From Intoshia linei (taxonomy: Eukaryota > Orthonectida > Rhopaluridae): a DNA stretch of 39,730 bases. Positions within the stretch are counted from its first letter, which is position 1; each line of letters starts with the position of its first letter. The notes below the pieces were generated by a model. The model was not told the DNA's origin. It worked only from the letters and a program-made list of their open reading frames with translations, and searched no databases. A program made the translations under genes and the position numbers. The DNA lies in NCBI GenBank assembly GCA_001642005.1, contig LWCA01000213.1, positions 1-39,730 on the forward strand, read 5' to 3'. Below, in pieces: positions 22,201 to 31,396 of this stretch.

Positions 22201-25200
22201 TCAAGATTGGCTTACAAGCGACAAATGCAAGTTGTGTTCATTTGACATTCAACAAAGTGAAGATAACAATCAAGATTATTGTAATATATTCCTTATATAT
22301 CTATATCTGTGGTTTCCAAACTTTTTACTGTAGGCGCACTCAATATCTAAAAAAATTTTTTAACACTTCAAATATTTGGCCAAAAAATTCGACTGAGTTT
22401 TGCTGGAATAGTCCCCAAAAAAACGTGGATCAAAATCTTAAAACATTATCAAACTTACAACAAAACATTAGGTGATTTGTTTGTCTTAGACAAACATACA
22501 GATATAAAAATGTATGTAAGTTGAAATTTATAAATTAAGGAGTATAACAAACACACACATTAATTCAGGTACAAATTAATATATAATTGTAAATTAAAAT
22601 GATTTAATTAAATTTTGGAATGACAATTAAGAATCTCCTGACGCGCCTAATTTTGTCTTGCGACGAACTAGAGCAGGGGTGCACAACCTGCGGCCGTTGG
22701 CAATATGTGATGATAATGTCAAAGTAATAATAAATTTTGTGCGACGGTAGTATCAATGAGTAAATAAGCTTTTTAGATTTTTAAACAACAGATTGGTGTA
22801 TTTAAGTAGGTTTGTGTTATCAATTTTTAAAAAACATGCATCATATATACATTTATAAAACGTTAAAAAAAATAAATGAAATGAAATGAAATTTTATTTG
22901 TTAACAAATTGGAAATCATGGCGCACCCAATTGATTAAAAAATGTACAATTAAAATGAAAAATAATACAAAATTTGATCAAAATTTTTTATGCTTCAAAA
23001 TTACCACACAGTACATTTATATGTGTAATTTATTCTTAATTAACTTTATTATAAAATGTAATTTTTTCAAAGATATCAGAAATTATCATGATTAGTTCAT
23101 ATATTTTAGTGCATTTCTTTGTATTAACTCAAATCTTACTTCTTTCATAGAATTCTTAGAATTCCCAGAAAAAACGAATAGCTTAGTGTTTAATTATATT
23201 TAATGTATATCATCAGGATATTCAACCTATACTGATTTTTATAATTACTGAATCAATTTAATGTGAAATATATGAATTAAAGTCCAACAGTCATTCAAAA
23301 TTCATGCCAAGTTTTAAAAATGAAATTAATAAGATATGCCATGTTAATTTTCTAATTTTTAATTCTATTTGATGGCTTCATTGACGACTAACCCGACATA
23401 GTAATTAAATCAGACACTATAACAGCGTTTTCCAATTAGTGGGTCGCGAAATATTTTTTAGTTATTTATTTTTTTTATTTTAAAAAACAAACTATAAAAT
23501 AGTTCTAAACATATCAATTTTTTCAGTTAGTACTAATTATATTTACATGTCCATGAATTACCTTAATAATGTTAAATTTATTCAGTTTTGTGGGTGTAGG
23601 AGTGATTCTAGTATTAAAAAGCGAAACAATTATCAGAATTGCAATAAATCTATCAACTTTTTCCTAGAAATTGTTATTATCGTATTTTATATATTCCATC
23701 AGAATCACAGATAATCAGATACACTTTTCGATACTTCGATGTATTTTCTAAAAGTTTCTTTTTTAAAACAATCGAATGTAAAGGTTATAAAAAGAGCGGG
23801 CTTCCTATTTGTTACTAATAATTATCTAGAAAATAAAAAAAATTTAAAATAAAAATCAATTATTTCAACGCATCAATAAAAATATTAATAATGGTTATCT
23901 TAAATTTTCTCTTACGTATTTATACGAAAAAGGTTTTTATATTTGATGTGTTAATAAAAAAAATTAATGATATTGTTGAAAAAAATGATAAAATAATCAA
24001 GTCTAAATTATAATAGAATTCTAACTGATTTAATAATTACAAATTTATTAATCTAAATTTAACCTATGGTCGCTTTTCATTTTCTATAAAAAGTGGGTCG
24101 TCAAGCTGGATCATTTGGAACGGCTGGTCTAAGCATAATTTAATATAAAACTTTTTTTTTATTTAATTGTATGATTTAACAGCCAAAGGAGATTATTGTT
24201 CTGTTGAAACAGAAGATCAATGTTTTGCGTACTTCAAGAAACCCAATTCAACGGATTCCTTGATACAATTACATTTAGGTTTGTTCTAGCTTATATCTAT
24301 ATATCTGAATTTATTTTCGTATATTATTTTCAAAAAATATTTGATTAATCTATTTTCAAATTCACCTTTGACTGAATTATTTTTCCCAGGATACGATATC
24401 GGCCACTTTGAAAAGCGTTGATCAGTAGCGTTTTTTCTTAACCTTTTTTCTTTTTGAGCGCACTTGGAAGCAAGTAAAAAAGTTTTAGTACAATAAACAA
24501 AAAAATATGATCTCAATGACATTTTCCAGTAGGGTTGCCAACTGCGTTATTTTCCCCCTGAGAATTCGGGTTTTCAAATTCAACTCAGGTCTTAGGGTCA
24601 GTTATATTTCTCAAGGTAATTTAATTATTTAAATCAAACTCATCAGATCAGACATATTTTATTTATATTTTATAATTTTTTTCTGTTTTATTGTTGTAAT
24701 AAAAAATCATTATTTTGATTATACATCGTTTTATGTAATTGTTTAAATTAAAATAAATTGCCTATTACAGTAATTCCGTGATGCTGAATTTTTACCCAAT
24801 CTCAAAAACACAAAAATTCCATGGTAACACTAAAATAATGAGCATGACCTCCTACAAACCATGTTTTTACGACGACCACCCCGAATTTTAATATTTTAGT
24901 ATGATGAAAAAATACTCAGAACGAAAAAGTCAAAATTCTAGACGATTCTATAGAGTAGATTTTAAAATATATAAGTATTTTTAATAATCTTAATTATGAA
25001 TTTATACAAATCTAAATTATTTTAACAATTTATGTATTCTCCAGCAGTACTCACCAAGTAAGTTTTCAATTTTTTTCCCATCGAATGTTTGTAAATCCAG
25101 TCATAAAATTAGTAACAATATAACAAAAAAATAATGCGCTTACAGTAAATATTCGTAAAGATATAGTGATTTATAATAAAGTTACAATAAAAACGACATT

Positions 25201-28200
25201 ACTTATGAAACATACTAATATTACAGTATTTTATTAATTAAGATATCTCAAAAACAACTCTATAAAATTGTTTAAAAGTTTAACAAATACTTTATAATCA
25301 TTTATAGTATATTTTACACTATTTTTTATTAAGGGGGATTTTTCAGTGTTGAACAGTGTAATTAATGCATTTAAAAGAAACAATTTAAAAAAATTGTTTA
25401 TTTGACCGGGAAAGCGTAATATTGCGAGTTTAATTTTTTTGTGTATATTACTGAGAATAATTGAATTAGTCGTCATTTTTTTTAAATACTAGGACTTAGT
25501 TTTTTCATATTTCAAAATAATGGATAATTTGGGTTTTTACCCTGAAGATGCAATTTTTGATGTTATAATTAATGAAAATTCTCATTATTTTAAAAACTTT
25601 CCCATAATTTTAAGACTCGTTTCATTTTTTAAAAATAAATTACTATTAAAAAAGCTTTTGGACGTGATTGTGCCTATTTATATTTTACAAATTTATTGTA
25701 TTCTGAGTCACAATTTCTGACACAGTTAGTTTTATCCATAAATAGTTAGACAAACACAGAAGTAAATATTATTAGTTATACATCCAGTTGAGAAACAATG
25801 AATGAAATGAAAGAAAATACTCATAATAAAATAATGAGTGAAAATAAACATAAAATATATAGTAGTTTTTTATTGATAATATTAAAACATTGTATTAAAA
25901 AAGTATTTATATTTTACAGTTATGGTTTGTTTCCATCAATGCATCATCATATAATTAAATAATGAATTAAGCCCTCTTTCACTTTGGGAATGATCAAGAT
26001 ATACATTAAATACTGCGTCAAGTTTTGAAATCATTTTATCAGTAATTAATAGTTCTGTGTTGATATTCTGACGGGCCACGTCGTTAAATTCTTGCTGTAT
26101 TGCATTCGCATCGAAGTTTGGAATCATTTTCAACAAATTTTCAGTTTTTGCAAGTATATTTTTATGATAAGTATTACAAATTTTTTTAATGTATATAGTA
26201 GAAGAAAATAGTAATAATGAAATATATTACAATATGTAACAATTAATAATATGGATCAATAGTTAGTTGAAATTATGAACAGTTAAAGTTAACTTGTCCA
26301 ATTAGATTCTGACAAGACAGAAAGTATTTATTTATCACATTTCAATATAATTTGAATATTGTTGTTCATATATATTTGATTGGACAGATAATGAATGTAT
26401 TAATTGACACAAAACATACAAACGATACCGTTACATTGGACATTTTGTATTTTACAATCCATTCTAATAAAAGCAATTTAGCTAACAATAAATGTCAGGT
26501 AGTGTGTAACCATTTATTTTGCAAAGTAAGAGGAGTACATTTTTAAAACAAAATTCGTAGATAATTTTAAGTTTTAGTTTTTCATGTTGTTGAAAATTTG
26601 ATATTTAGAAGGTTTTATAAGATCAAATATAATCTTAACCTTTTCACTGTCTGTGTATTCTATACTATACACAGCAATTTCACTTCACACGTCTGTGTAT
26701 TCTATGATATGCACAGCATAATTTTGAAAAACTTTATTCTTTTATTTTCATACATTTTTACATAGGTAATTTAAAAATAATACAAGTTTAAATTAAAAAA
26801 TAAATTCCAGACGTGTTTGTGTGATAGTACATAAAATTGCATCAGACAGTGAAAGGGTTAAAAATAATCCAATTATAGTTCATCCTAAAAAATTGTTATA
26901 AATAACAGAAATAAAGTTTATACATTAAACTTATACACTTATAACATAATAACAATAAGATTAACAATTCGAAAAAGAATAAATAAATTCATCTACACAC
27001 GAGCTCCGTTAGAGAAACCATACATTAAAGGAATGATGAATAATTATTAAAATAAACAAAATAATTTATTTTTTTATTGACAATATTAAAACATTAAAAA
27101 ATATTGATATCATACAATTCATTGTTTGTTTCCATCAACGCATCGGCATATAATTAAAATATAAATGCCCGCCTTGACTTTGGACGTAGTTGACATGTGC
27201 ATTAATTTCTGCTTCAAGTTCTGATATCATTTAATCAGTAACTACCGGTTATGTGTTGATATTCTGAGGGACCACGTCGTTAAATTCTTGTTGTATTGCA
27301 TTCGTATCAAAGTTTGGAATCATTTTCAACAAATTTTCAGTTTCTGCAAGTATATTTTTATAAGTATTACACATTTTTTTAACGTTGACAGTAGAATAAA
27401 ATAGCATTAATGAAATTTATTACAATATGTAACTATTAATAATATGGATCAATAGTTAGTTTAAATGATGGACAGTTAAATTTAACTTGTCCAATCGGAT
27501 TCTGACAAGCCAGAAAGTATTTGTTTATCACATTTCAAAATAATTTGTGTATTGTTACTAATATATATTTGTGATTGGACAGATAATTCATGTATTGATT
27601 GACCGAAAATATACACACGATACCGTTACATTATACATTTTACAATCCTATCCAATATATAGCAATTTAGCTAAAAATAAATGTCACTGTGTGTGTAACC
27701 TGTCAAAATATACTCTTTAGAATTTTTTTTTAAACCAAACTTTAAGGTTGTCTTTAATTTTGGTTCATATTTGTAAAGTAAAGACAACCTTAAAGTTTGG
27801 GTTAAAAAAAAATTTTAAAAACCCCCTTGAAAGTATGATTCAAAAAAAAATCTTAAAAGCTCCTTGAAAGTTTGATTCAAAAAAAATTTCTAAAATCCAA
27901 AATTAAAATATAAATGAAAATTTTACACATTCTATCTACATGTTTATGTGTATATGCATTTTTTATGGCTACAACTGTAATTGAAACTTTAATATATAAT
28001 GGAAAAAAATTAAACTTGCATGGACGATTTAGCTCAGTGCTTAATATGGTAGGTTATACAGGCTGATGTTTTTGGTACGACTTTTTTACCATTCATAAAT
28101 TTTTACCATTTTTCAGAAAAAAAATATGATACATAAGATTTATATATATATAAAAAGAATCAGACTCTAGAAATGGTCTAAGATGAGGATGTATACTACA

Positions 28201-29448
28201 TTTGACTGACTTGACTGTAGTGTAAGTTATCTGTCCATGTAACAACAGATTTGATCTAAATAAAATGGGATTGACTTTCTGGCATCAAATTTGGATATGA
28301 ATTCACTTCTATTGACTCTGATTAATTAGACCTACTTTTAATAATCACATCTGACTGAAATATCCATTGACTTTTAGTGCATTTATTTTACTGCTACAAA
28401 ATTGACTGCCTATTTCTGATACATAATCGGTACGTGAAAAAAATATAGCTTAAGGGGAATGAAAAAAAATAAGTTGAGAACCAAATAATCCATGTCATAG
28501 ACTAAACAATAAAATTTACTATACACTGCTAATAATTAAACATACTAGTTTAGACGCTGAGATAGTATTCATAAAAACTGAACATTATATAACGAAGTAA
28601 AGAGCTTATATTTCCCCCAATGTTGTCAATACTTTAAGTTTTTTAAAATTTTATTTTCAAAACAGTATAATATATATTTTAAAATATACATGTAGTGACA
28701 ATGAGTATTTGAATAGATTCTTATTTATACATTATAAGTTCATATTTATAAGCTACACTGTGTAGCTTAAACATACAGTAATAAATTTTCCATTGACCTC
28801 AATTGTTTGTCTCTTCGACCCATCGAGCACAAAATTTTTTTACAACCCATTTAAATATAAAAAATACAATTTAAATTGATGAGTTAAATTAGATGTAGTT
28901 TAAAAAATTAGTTACTTAAATTTTCTATCGATAAAAATATTTCGATACATTGCCAACTGCAATTTAAATTAAATATATATGAACCAATTGCAATATTTAT
29001 TAGAGGAAATTTGACAACAATACTACAATACCGGGCCGTACTGTCAGAGTCAACCTACCGTACACAGAAAACCTCTTCGAGGCCTTCGAAATTTTTGTTA
29101 AATAATCTTCACATTTCCAAAATGAGCATTTAGAAACATTATTTTTTTGAATATTGGCACCATTTTTGTGTACAAATTTGGGATCAAACTGTAAGTCCAG
29201 AGTCTGTATTTCTGACTAGAAAATGAGACATGATTAGGACTGCAGTTTATGGTTTTTATTTTTACATGTATAATTTAGATTGCAAATCTGATCGCAATAT
29301 TTACATTATAGTGTTTAGCTTAATTGGGGGTATAGTTGTGATTGGTTTAGTAGTGCTATGTTCCTGGAAACTGTGTATAACGATATACGATAATGAAATT
29401 TCCAAATCCAATACAATGAACTCTCCAAAGTGGGAAATGGTAATTTAA
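13216..29448 (+). CDS. Divergent integrin beta subunit, 21 exons
   Basis: Exons: 13216-13261, 13762-13868, 14392-14484, 15118-15160, 15218-15349, 15394-15444, 15507-15546, 15945-16002, 16270-16350, 18049-18138, 18168-18245, 18983-19165, 19227-19355, 19811-19945, 20006-20082, 20198-20292, 21844-21908, 22029-22109, 22151-22280, 24183-24278 and 29246-29448. To the last GT (29440) they total 2004 nt, exactly 668 codons, all phases agreeing. In order: a signal peptide on exon 1; a PSI domain (CEDCLKTMDCFWCADPKF); a beta-I domain (DIYFLTDASYTM; ANQDELEAGFEAMVQVVMC; ISGWRNKS; HLAGDGRV; DYPSVYQLKK); hybrid-like segments; Cys-rich I-EGF modules (CSGNGNCNCGACECY); a beta-tail; a TM helix (GGIVVIGLVVLCSWKLCI); and a tail ending SPKWEMVI. 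Integrin beta pairs with an alpha subunit at the plasma membrane for matrix or cell adhesion. It is shorter than typical betas (about 760-800). It either ends at TAA 29446-29448, with AATAAA at 29453, or splices at 29440 to 29494-29523. Confidence 0.93.
13346..13481. mobile_element. CAGTCTAAG MITE (Tc1/mariner-type), TA target site
   Basis: This 136-bp element is flanked by TA on both sides (13344-13345 and 13482-13483). Its inverted ends are CAGTCTAAGCCTTATTAACG at the left and the complement of TTAATAAGGACTTAGAGTG at the right. It is non-coding and lies in the first intron of the integrin gene. Confidence 0.8.
13869..14391 (+). other. Integrin intron 2 with Helitron-like fragments
   Basis: 14100-14340 holds degenerate blocks of the same family seen at 6400-6540 (for example CTTCAAGGGCAAAAACCCCA and GATTTTAAAATCAT), repeated within the intron. 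It lacks element ends. Confidence 0.45.
16351..18048 (+). other. Integrin intron 9 with repeats
   Basis: This 1.7-kb intron holds the palindromic MITE at 17124-17374. From about 16500 to 17100 it holds an inverted, degenerate Helitron-family segment ending CAGTAACACACACAGACATT, the complement of the TGTCTGTGTGTGTTAC block seen near the 5' end of the family. No coding sequence was seen. Confidence 0.5.
17124..17374. mobile_element. Palindromic CCGTATTTTTCGG MITE
   Basis: This 251-bp element has near-perfect inverted ends of about 30 bp: TACCGTATTTTTCGGAGTAT at the left and its complement ATACTCCGAAAAATACGGTA at the right. Both are followed inward by GCGC(A/C)C-type sequence, and internal GCGCCTTAT motifs repeat. 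It is non-coding. Elements with this terminal palindrome are, from memory, common in diverse animal genomes. Confidence 0.85.
18139..18167 (+). other. 29-nt intron
   Basis: The sequence runs from GTAAAAAAATTGC to GTTTTAG. Its removal joins HLAGDGRVFY to FLGIFEPNSMQCH, restoring the beta-I strand that reads AGDG..GI..PND..CH in relatives. Reading through instead gives FYVKKLHNLSFSFW, which does not match. Confidence 0.75.
18246..18982 (+). other. Integrin intron 11
   Basis: A 737-nt intron. The part at 18710-18850 is less A+T-rich (TTCCGGTTTTATC, CCGCCAGTGAAGG, CCGCGCGTAACC) and may be a transposon relic. No ends were paired and no exon was recognised. Confidence 0.4.
20871..20960. repeat. 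Dispersed repeat unit, copy B
   Basis: Same family and orientation as 8101-8190 (GGAAATTTTATAGTGCAGGA, TTATGGTTACACTGAAAAAA). Confidence 0.7.
20985..21399. mobile_element. Fold-back element with arms of about 185 bp
   Basis: The left arm begins AGACGCTTGCGATTTTAAAG and the right arm ends with its complement. Both arms continue through CATACAAAAATTTTC, a TTATTTAATG block, a GATCTTGTGTTGATC block, GAACAACC and GAGGTAGAATT, with scattered mismatches. Only about 40 bases separate the arms (21170-21212). There is no coding capacity. No target duplication was obvious. Confidence 0.85.
21516..21701. mobile_element. CAGTCATG MITE (pogo/Tc1-type), TA target site
   Basis: This 186-bp element is flanked by TA. 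The left end CAGTCATGGTTTATTCAGCC continues to CATAACGAACA; the right end is the complement of TTCGTTATGGCG...AAACATGACTG. The left arm carries a few extra bases. It is non-coding. Confidence 0.8.
22281..24182 (+). other. Integrin intron 19 with hAT-type relics
   Basis: It contains CTGTGGTTTCCAAACTTTTT at 22308-22327 and CAGGGGTGCACAACCTGCGG at 22674-22693, both like hAT left ends with no partner found, and a longer hAT-like element at 23423-24126. No exon was recognised. Confidence 0.5.
23423..24126. mobile_element. Probable non-autonomous hAT element
   Basis: The left end is CAGCGTTTTCCAATTAGTGG, followed by GTCGCG. The right end is AGTGGGTCGTCAAGCTGG...TTTGGAACGGCTG, whose complement begins CAGCCGTTCC and contains GACGACCCACT, paralleling the left-end GTGGGTCGC. 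Length 704 bp. The 8-bp target duplication is not preserved. No transposase was seen. Confidence 0.5.
25234..25476 (-). CDS. Small ORF, 80 residues, function unknown
   Basis: An uninterrupted ORF from ATG 25474-25476 to TAA, with AATAAA overlapping the stop region (25230-25235, minus strand). It is rich in Leu, Asn, Phe and Lys (HKKIKLAILRFPGQINNFFK; YKVFVKLLNNFIELFLRYLN) and probably helical. It lies inside the last integrin intron, head-to-head with the plus-strand ORF 43 bases away. No family was recognised. An ORF of this size can arise by chance here. Confidence 0.25.
   Translation of the reverse strand: MTTNSIILSNIHKKIKLAILRFPGQINNFFKLFLLNALITLFNTEKSPLIKNSVKYTINDYKVFVKLLNNFIELFLRYLN
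25520..25720 (+). CDS. Small ORF, 66 residues, function unknown
   Basis: This is an open frame from ATG 25520, beginning MDNLGFYPEDAIFDVIINEN, with a hydrophobic C-terminal half (LLDVIVPIYILQIYCIL). The first half has balanced acidic residues, unlike random A+T-rich sequence. It lies in the same orientation as the integrin gene, inside its last intron, and opposite the ORF at 25234-25476. No homologue was recognised. Confidence 0.2.
   Translation: MDNLGFYPEDAIFDVIINENSHYFKNFPIILRLVSFFKNKLLLKKLLDVIVPIYILQIYCILSHNF
25850..26515. repeat. Local duplication, copy A
   Basis: About 650 bases recur in the same orientation at 27058-27700. Shared blocks include TTGTTTGTTTCCATCAA, GTTAAATTCTTG(C/T)TGTATTGC, AAGTTTGGAATCATTTTCAA and ATTAATAATATGGATCAATA. 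It contains the minus-strand reading frame listed separately. Confidence 0.85.
25936..26190 (-). pseudogene. Small helical ORF, copy A: frame kept, start lost
   Basis: The minus-strand frame is open from about 26236 to the TGA at 25936, including ICNTYHKNILAKTENLLK, MIPNFDANAIQQEFNDVARQ, ELLITDKMISKLDAVFNVYL and a Met-Met-Met-His end. In copy B the codon aligned to the Ile of ICNTY is ATG, so the ancestral protein probably began there (about 85 residues); here it is ATT. An internal Met could still start a shorter 66-residue product at 26136. No family is recognised. It could be expressed, but loss of the aligned start favours decay. Confidence 0.5.
26635..26861. mobile_element. piggyBac-type MITE with TTAA ends
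   Basis: The element is bounded by TTAA at 26635-26638 and 26858-26861. The left end reads TTAACCTTTTCACTGTCTG and the right end complement reads TTAACCCTTTCACTGTCTG, a match apart from one C/T difference. TTAA target sites and CC(C/T)TTT ends are hallmarks of piggyBac elements. Inside the left half, CTGTGTATTCTAT(A/G)(A/C)TAT.CACAGC is repeated twice. It is non-coding and separates the two copies of the local duplication. Confidence 0.85.
27058..27700. repeat. Local duplication, copy B
   Basis: Same orientation as 25850-26515, separated by about 540 bases that include the piggyBac-type MITE. It carries the second, broken version of the minus-strand ORF. Confidence 0.85.
27121..27380 (-). 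pseudogene. Small helical ORF, copy B: start kept, stops gained
   Basis: It starts ATG-TGT-AAT-ACT-TAT (MCNTYKNILAETENLLK, then MIPNFDTNAIQQEFNDV) near 27376 and runs into TAA after QNINT. A second in-frame TAA follows six codons on. Downstream the frame still aligns to copy A (MISELEAEINAHVNY, ending at TGA). One three-base deletion keeps frame near the start. Two stops make this copy inactive. Confidence 0.7.
27731..27804. repeat. 25-bp hairpin
   Basis: The left arm TAAACCAAACTTTAAGGTTG continues TCTTT and is matched by the complement AAAGACAACCTTAAAGTTTG with one mismatch near the tip. The loop is 24 bases. It adjoins a dispersed repeat (27805-27960) related to 33395-33550. Confidence 0.8.
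27805..27960. repeat. Dispersed CCCCCTTGAAAGT repeat, copy A
   Basis: It contains AAACCCCCTTGAAAGTATGA, a second AAAGTTTGATTCAAAAAAAA unit, then CCAAAATTAAAATATAAATG and TTTTACACATTCTA. The same order occurs at 33395-33530. Confidence 0.7.
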
Positions 29449-29610
29449 ATTAAATAAAACATGTATAATATACTTTTTGATCATACTTTCTAGATCATGT
29501 TCACTCCTCAGAACGATTTATGAGATAAAAGCTATCTACAATCTTTTTGTATTCTAATCCTTAAATTCCCGATATTTAGCGGTTTTTGTAAATTATGAAT
29601 AATTCAAATA

Positions 29611-29832
29611 CAGTCAATCCTGTTCAACATGAAAGCATCACATAATTAAAATTTTATTAAGTGAACATAATTTTCAGCATTTATAATGATTTAAGCATTT
29701 TAAAATAAAAATGTAAATTTAACATTTAACTTGAATTGTTTTTTGTATATTTTTTTTAGTGTTCAATTACCACGATAATATGAACACTATTAAAATTTGG
29801 TACACTCATGTTCACATTGAACAGGTTGACTG
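29611..29832. mobile_element. CAGTCAA MITE (Tc1/pogo-type), TA target site
   Basis: A 222-bp element flanked by TA. The left end is CAGTCAATCCTGTTCAACAT; the right end complement is CAGTCAACCTGTTCAATGTG. Internal arms also pair (GTGAACATAATTT near 29665 against GGTACACTCATGTTCAC near 29800). It is non-coding and lies just downstream of the integrin 3' end. Confidence 0.85.
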
Positions 29833-30300
29833 TATATAAATTTGAATTTCATAGATTACATTTTATATAGTCCAATTTTTTCACCGTGTTAAGCAGTAAA
29901 AAAATTTGGAAAAATATTCAAGTTTCTTTATTTTTTAGTACATTCTAAGTCTTATTAACACTGGTTAAATCCGGGATGAAACCGATTTGATGAAATTAAT
30001 AAAAATTTTGAAAAAACGGTTTAAAATAAGTAGTGTATTAGAAATACAAATTTGATTATTATTTGATTTAAAATTGAAATGATACTTTCAGTTGTTTAAA
30101 TGTTTTAAATGTTTATTCCAACATTGATTTCGTATAGTAAATATATATTAGATACAAAATCCAGCATATCGACAACCAAAAAAATCAAAAAACCCTTTAT
30201 ATGAAGCCTATATGAATGAAAATAATAGAATGAACAAAATGTACTTTTCAGATAAACTGATAAACAGAAAAAAATGACTACAATGAAGTTTTAATTTTGT
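29833..30300. other. Intergenic, nothing recognised
   Basis: A+T-rich sequence between the CAGTCAA MITE and the minus-strand ORF. No exon or repeat ends were identified. Confidence 0.4.
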
Positions 30301-30324
30301 ACAACAGTTTATTAAATAATATAA

Positions 30325-30708
30325 TTATTTAACCTTAATTTTCATGTATTTAATATTGCAAGTACCCAAAAAGTAAATTTGCTTTAAACTTTTAGCGGTA
30401 TACTTTTTTTTAAAATTGGTTAGGTAGGTGCGTTTGGAGTCATTATAATTTTTTTGCAAATTTTTCAAATTATTAATTTTTTGAGATTCGACAATATTAT
30501 TATAATTTATAGCATTATTTACATTTTTTTGACATTGACAATTTTTCAAACGTGATTTGGTTTGATGCTTGTGGGGCTCATTTTTATGTATCCAATTGTT
30601 TTTCAAAGTGTCCATTGTTATAAGTTTTAGTTTTTTAGTTTCACTTGTTTGATTTTTGTACATTTTGCAAGCGTGTATCAGTTTATTATCAAAATTGCAA
30701 AGTTGCAT
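30325..30708 (-). CDS. Single-exon Lys/Asn-rich protein, 127 residues
   Basis: This is the longest uninterrupted ORF that is not in a repeat element: ATG at 30706-30708, TAA at 30325-30327, and AATAAA 11 bases beyond (30308-30313, minus strand). The product is strongly basic and polar, with MQLCNFDNKLIHACKMYKNQ at the start, a CQC motif in the middle (RLKNCQCQKNVNNAINYNN) and a tail of KKKYTAKSLKQIYFLG. No signal peptide or membrane segment is seen. The composition partly reflects A+T-rich codons, but 127 codons without a stop plus a well-placed poly(A) signal argue for a real gene. I do not recognise a family. Its upstream region (30709-31396) is shared with the divergent plus-strand gene at 31397. 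Confidence 0.5.
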   Translation of the reverse strand: MQLCNFDNKLIHACKMYKNQTSETKKLKLITMDTLKNNWIHKNEPHKHQTKSRLKNCQCQKNVNNAINYNNIVESQKINNLKNLQKNYNDSKRTYLTNFKKKYTAKSLKQIYFLGTCNIKYMKIKVK

Positions 30709-31396
30709 TTTTGTTTTAAATCTTTAAATTACTTTCAATACAACCCATTTATAATACATTTGAAGTAAATGTAATTGATGCAGTTAATTCAATAGTGTTG
30801 TTAAAATTTAAATTTGATATGCTATTTAACATACATTTTTATATATTTAATAATTTAAATTGGAACATGATCGTTTTTTCATTCTGATCCCATTTACAAA
30901 CGTTCTCGTTTTGTTTATTTTAAATTTGAATATTAAAGGTGTATATTTACAACTTGATTTTTAAAACTACGTTAGGTTTTGTATTGTTAATTTTAACAAA
31001 ATTTAATAGTGTAAGTAGAATACATTGCACTTGTGATCATTGAATGTTTTATTGTTAAATTTAATTTTAGTTATATAATTTTCTTTTTTATTAATAATTT
31101 TTTGTAAAAAAATATCATGCTTATGAACTATTAAGTCTAATAACATTTTATAATTAGAAATATGATGAAAATTTTAATATATTTTTTCATTTAATATTAC
31201 TACAAGTAATATTAATATTGTTGTTAGTTAGTTATTAGTATAACATAATGTGTATTACACATGTTACATATTTGTATATTTGCGTACAAACCAACGGTAG
31301 GATGAATTAATAGTTATTTACATTCTATGGATTCAAAAAAGTGTAGTTACGTGAAAACATTGAATTAGTTACTACATATAACGTTAAAAATAAATT
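30709..31396. other. Divergent intergenic region
   Basis: It lies between the 127-residue ORF (-) and the SEA-like gene (+) and should contain both promoters. No repeat or exon was recognised; no promoter motif can be singled out. Confidence 0.4.

Larger units (their letters stand above)
24279..29245 (+). other. Integrin last intron (5 kb) with nested loci
   Basis: The donor is GTTTGT and the acceptor CTGCAG; the join is phase 1 and stays open (QLHL to VYGFYFYM). The intron contains two small ORFs in divergent order at 25234-25720, a duplicated decayed locus (25850-26515 and 27058-27700), a piggyBac-type MITE (26635-26861) and a strong hairpin (27731-27804). Nothing was recognised in 27960-29200. 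Confidence 0.6.

Noticed and set aside
22242-22475. 77-codon plus-strand open frame
   Set aside because: It is out of frame with integrin exon 22151-22280 and continues into a hAT-like relic.
28020-28090. tRNA-like A-box (GATTTAGCTCAGT)
   Set aside because: No B-box or cloverleaf partners could be found, so neither a tRNA nor a SINE is supported.
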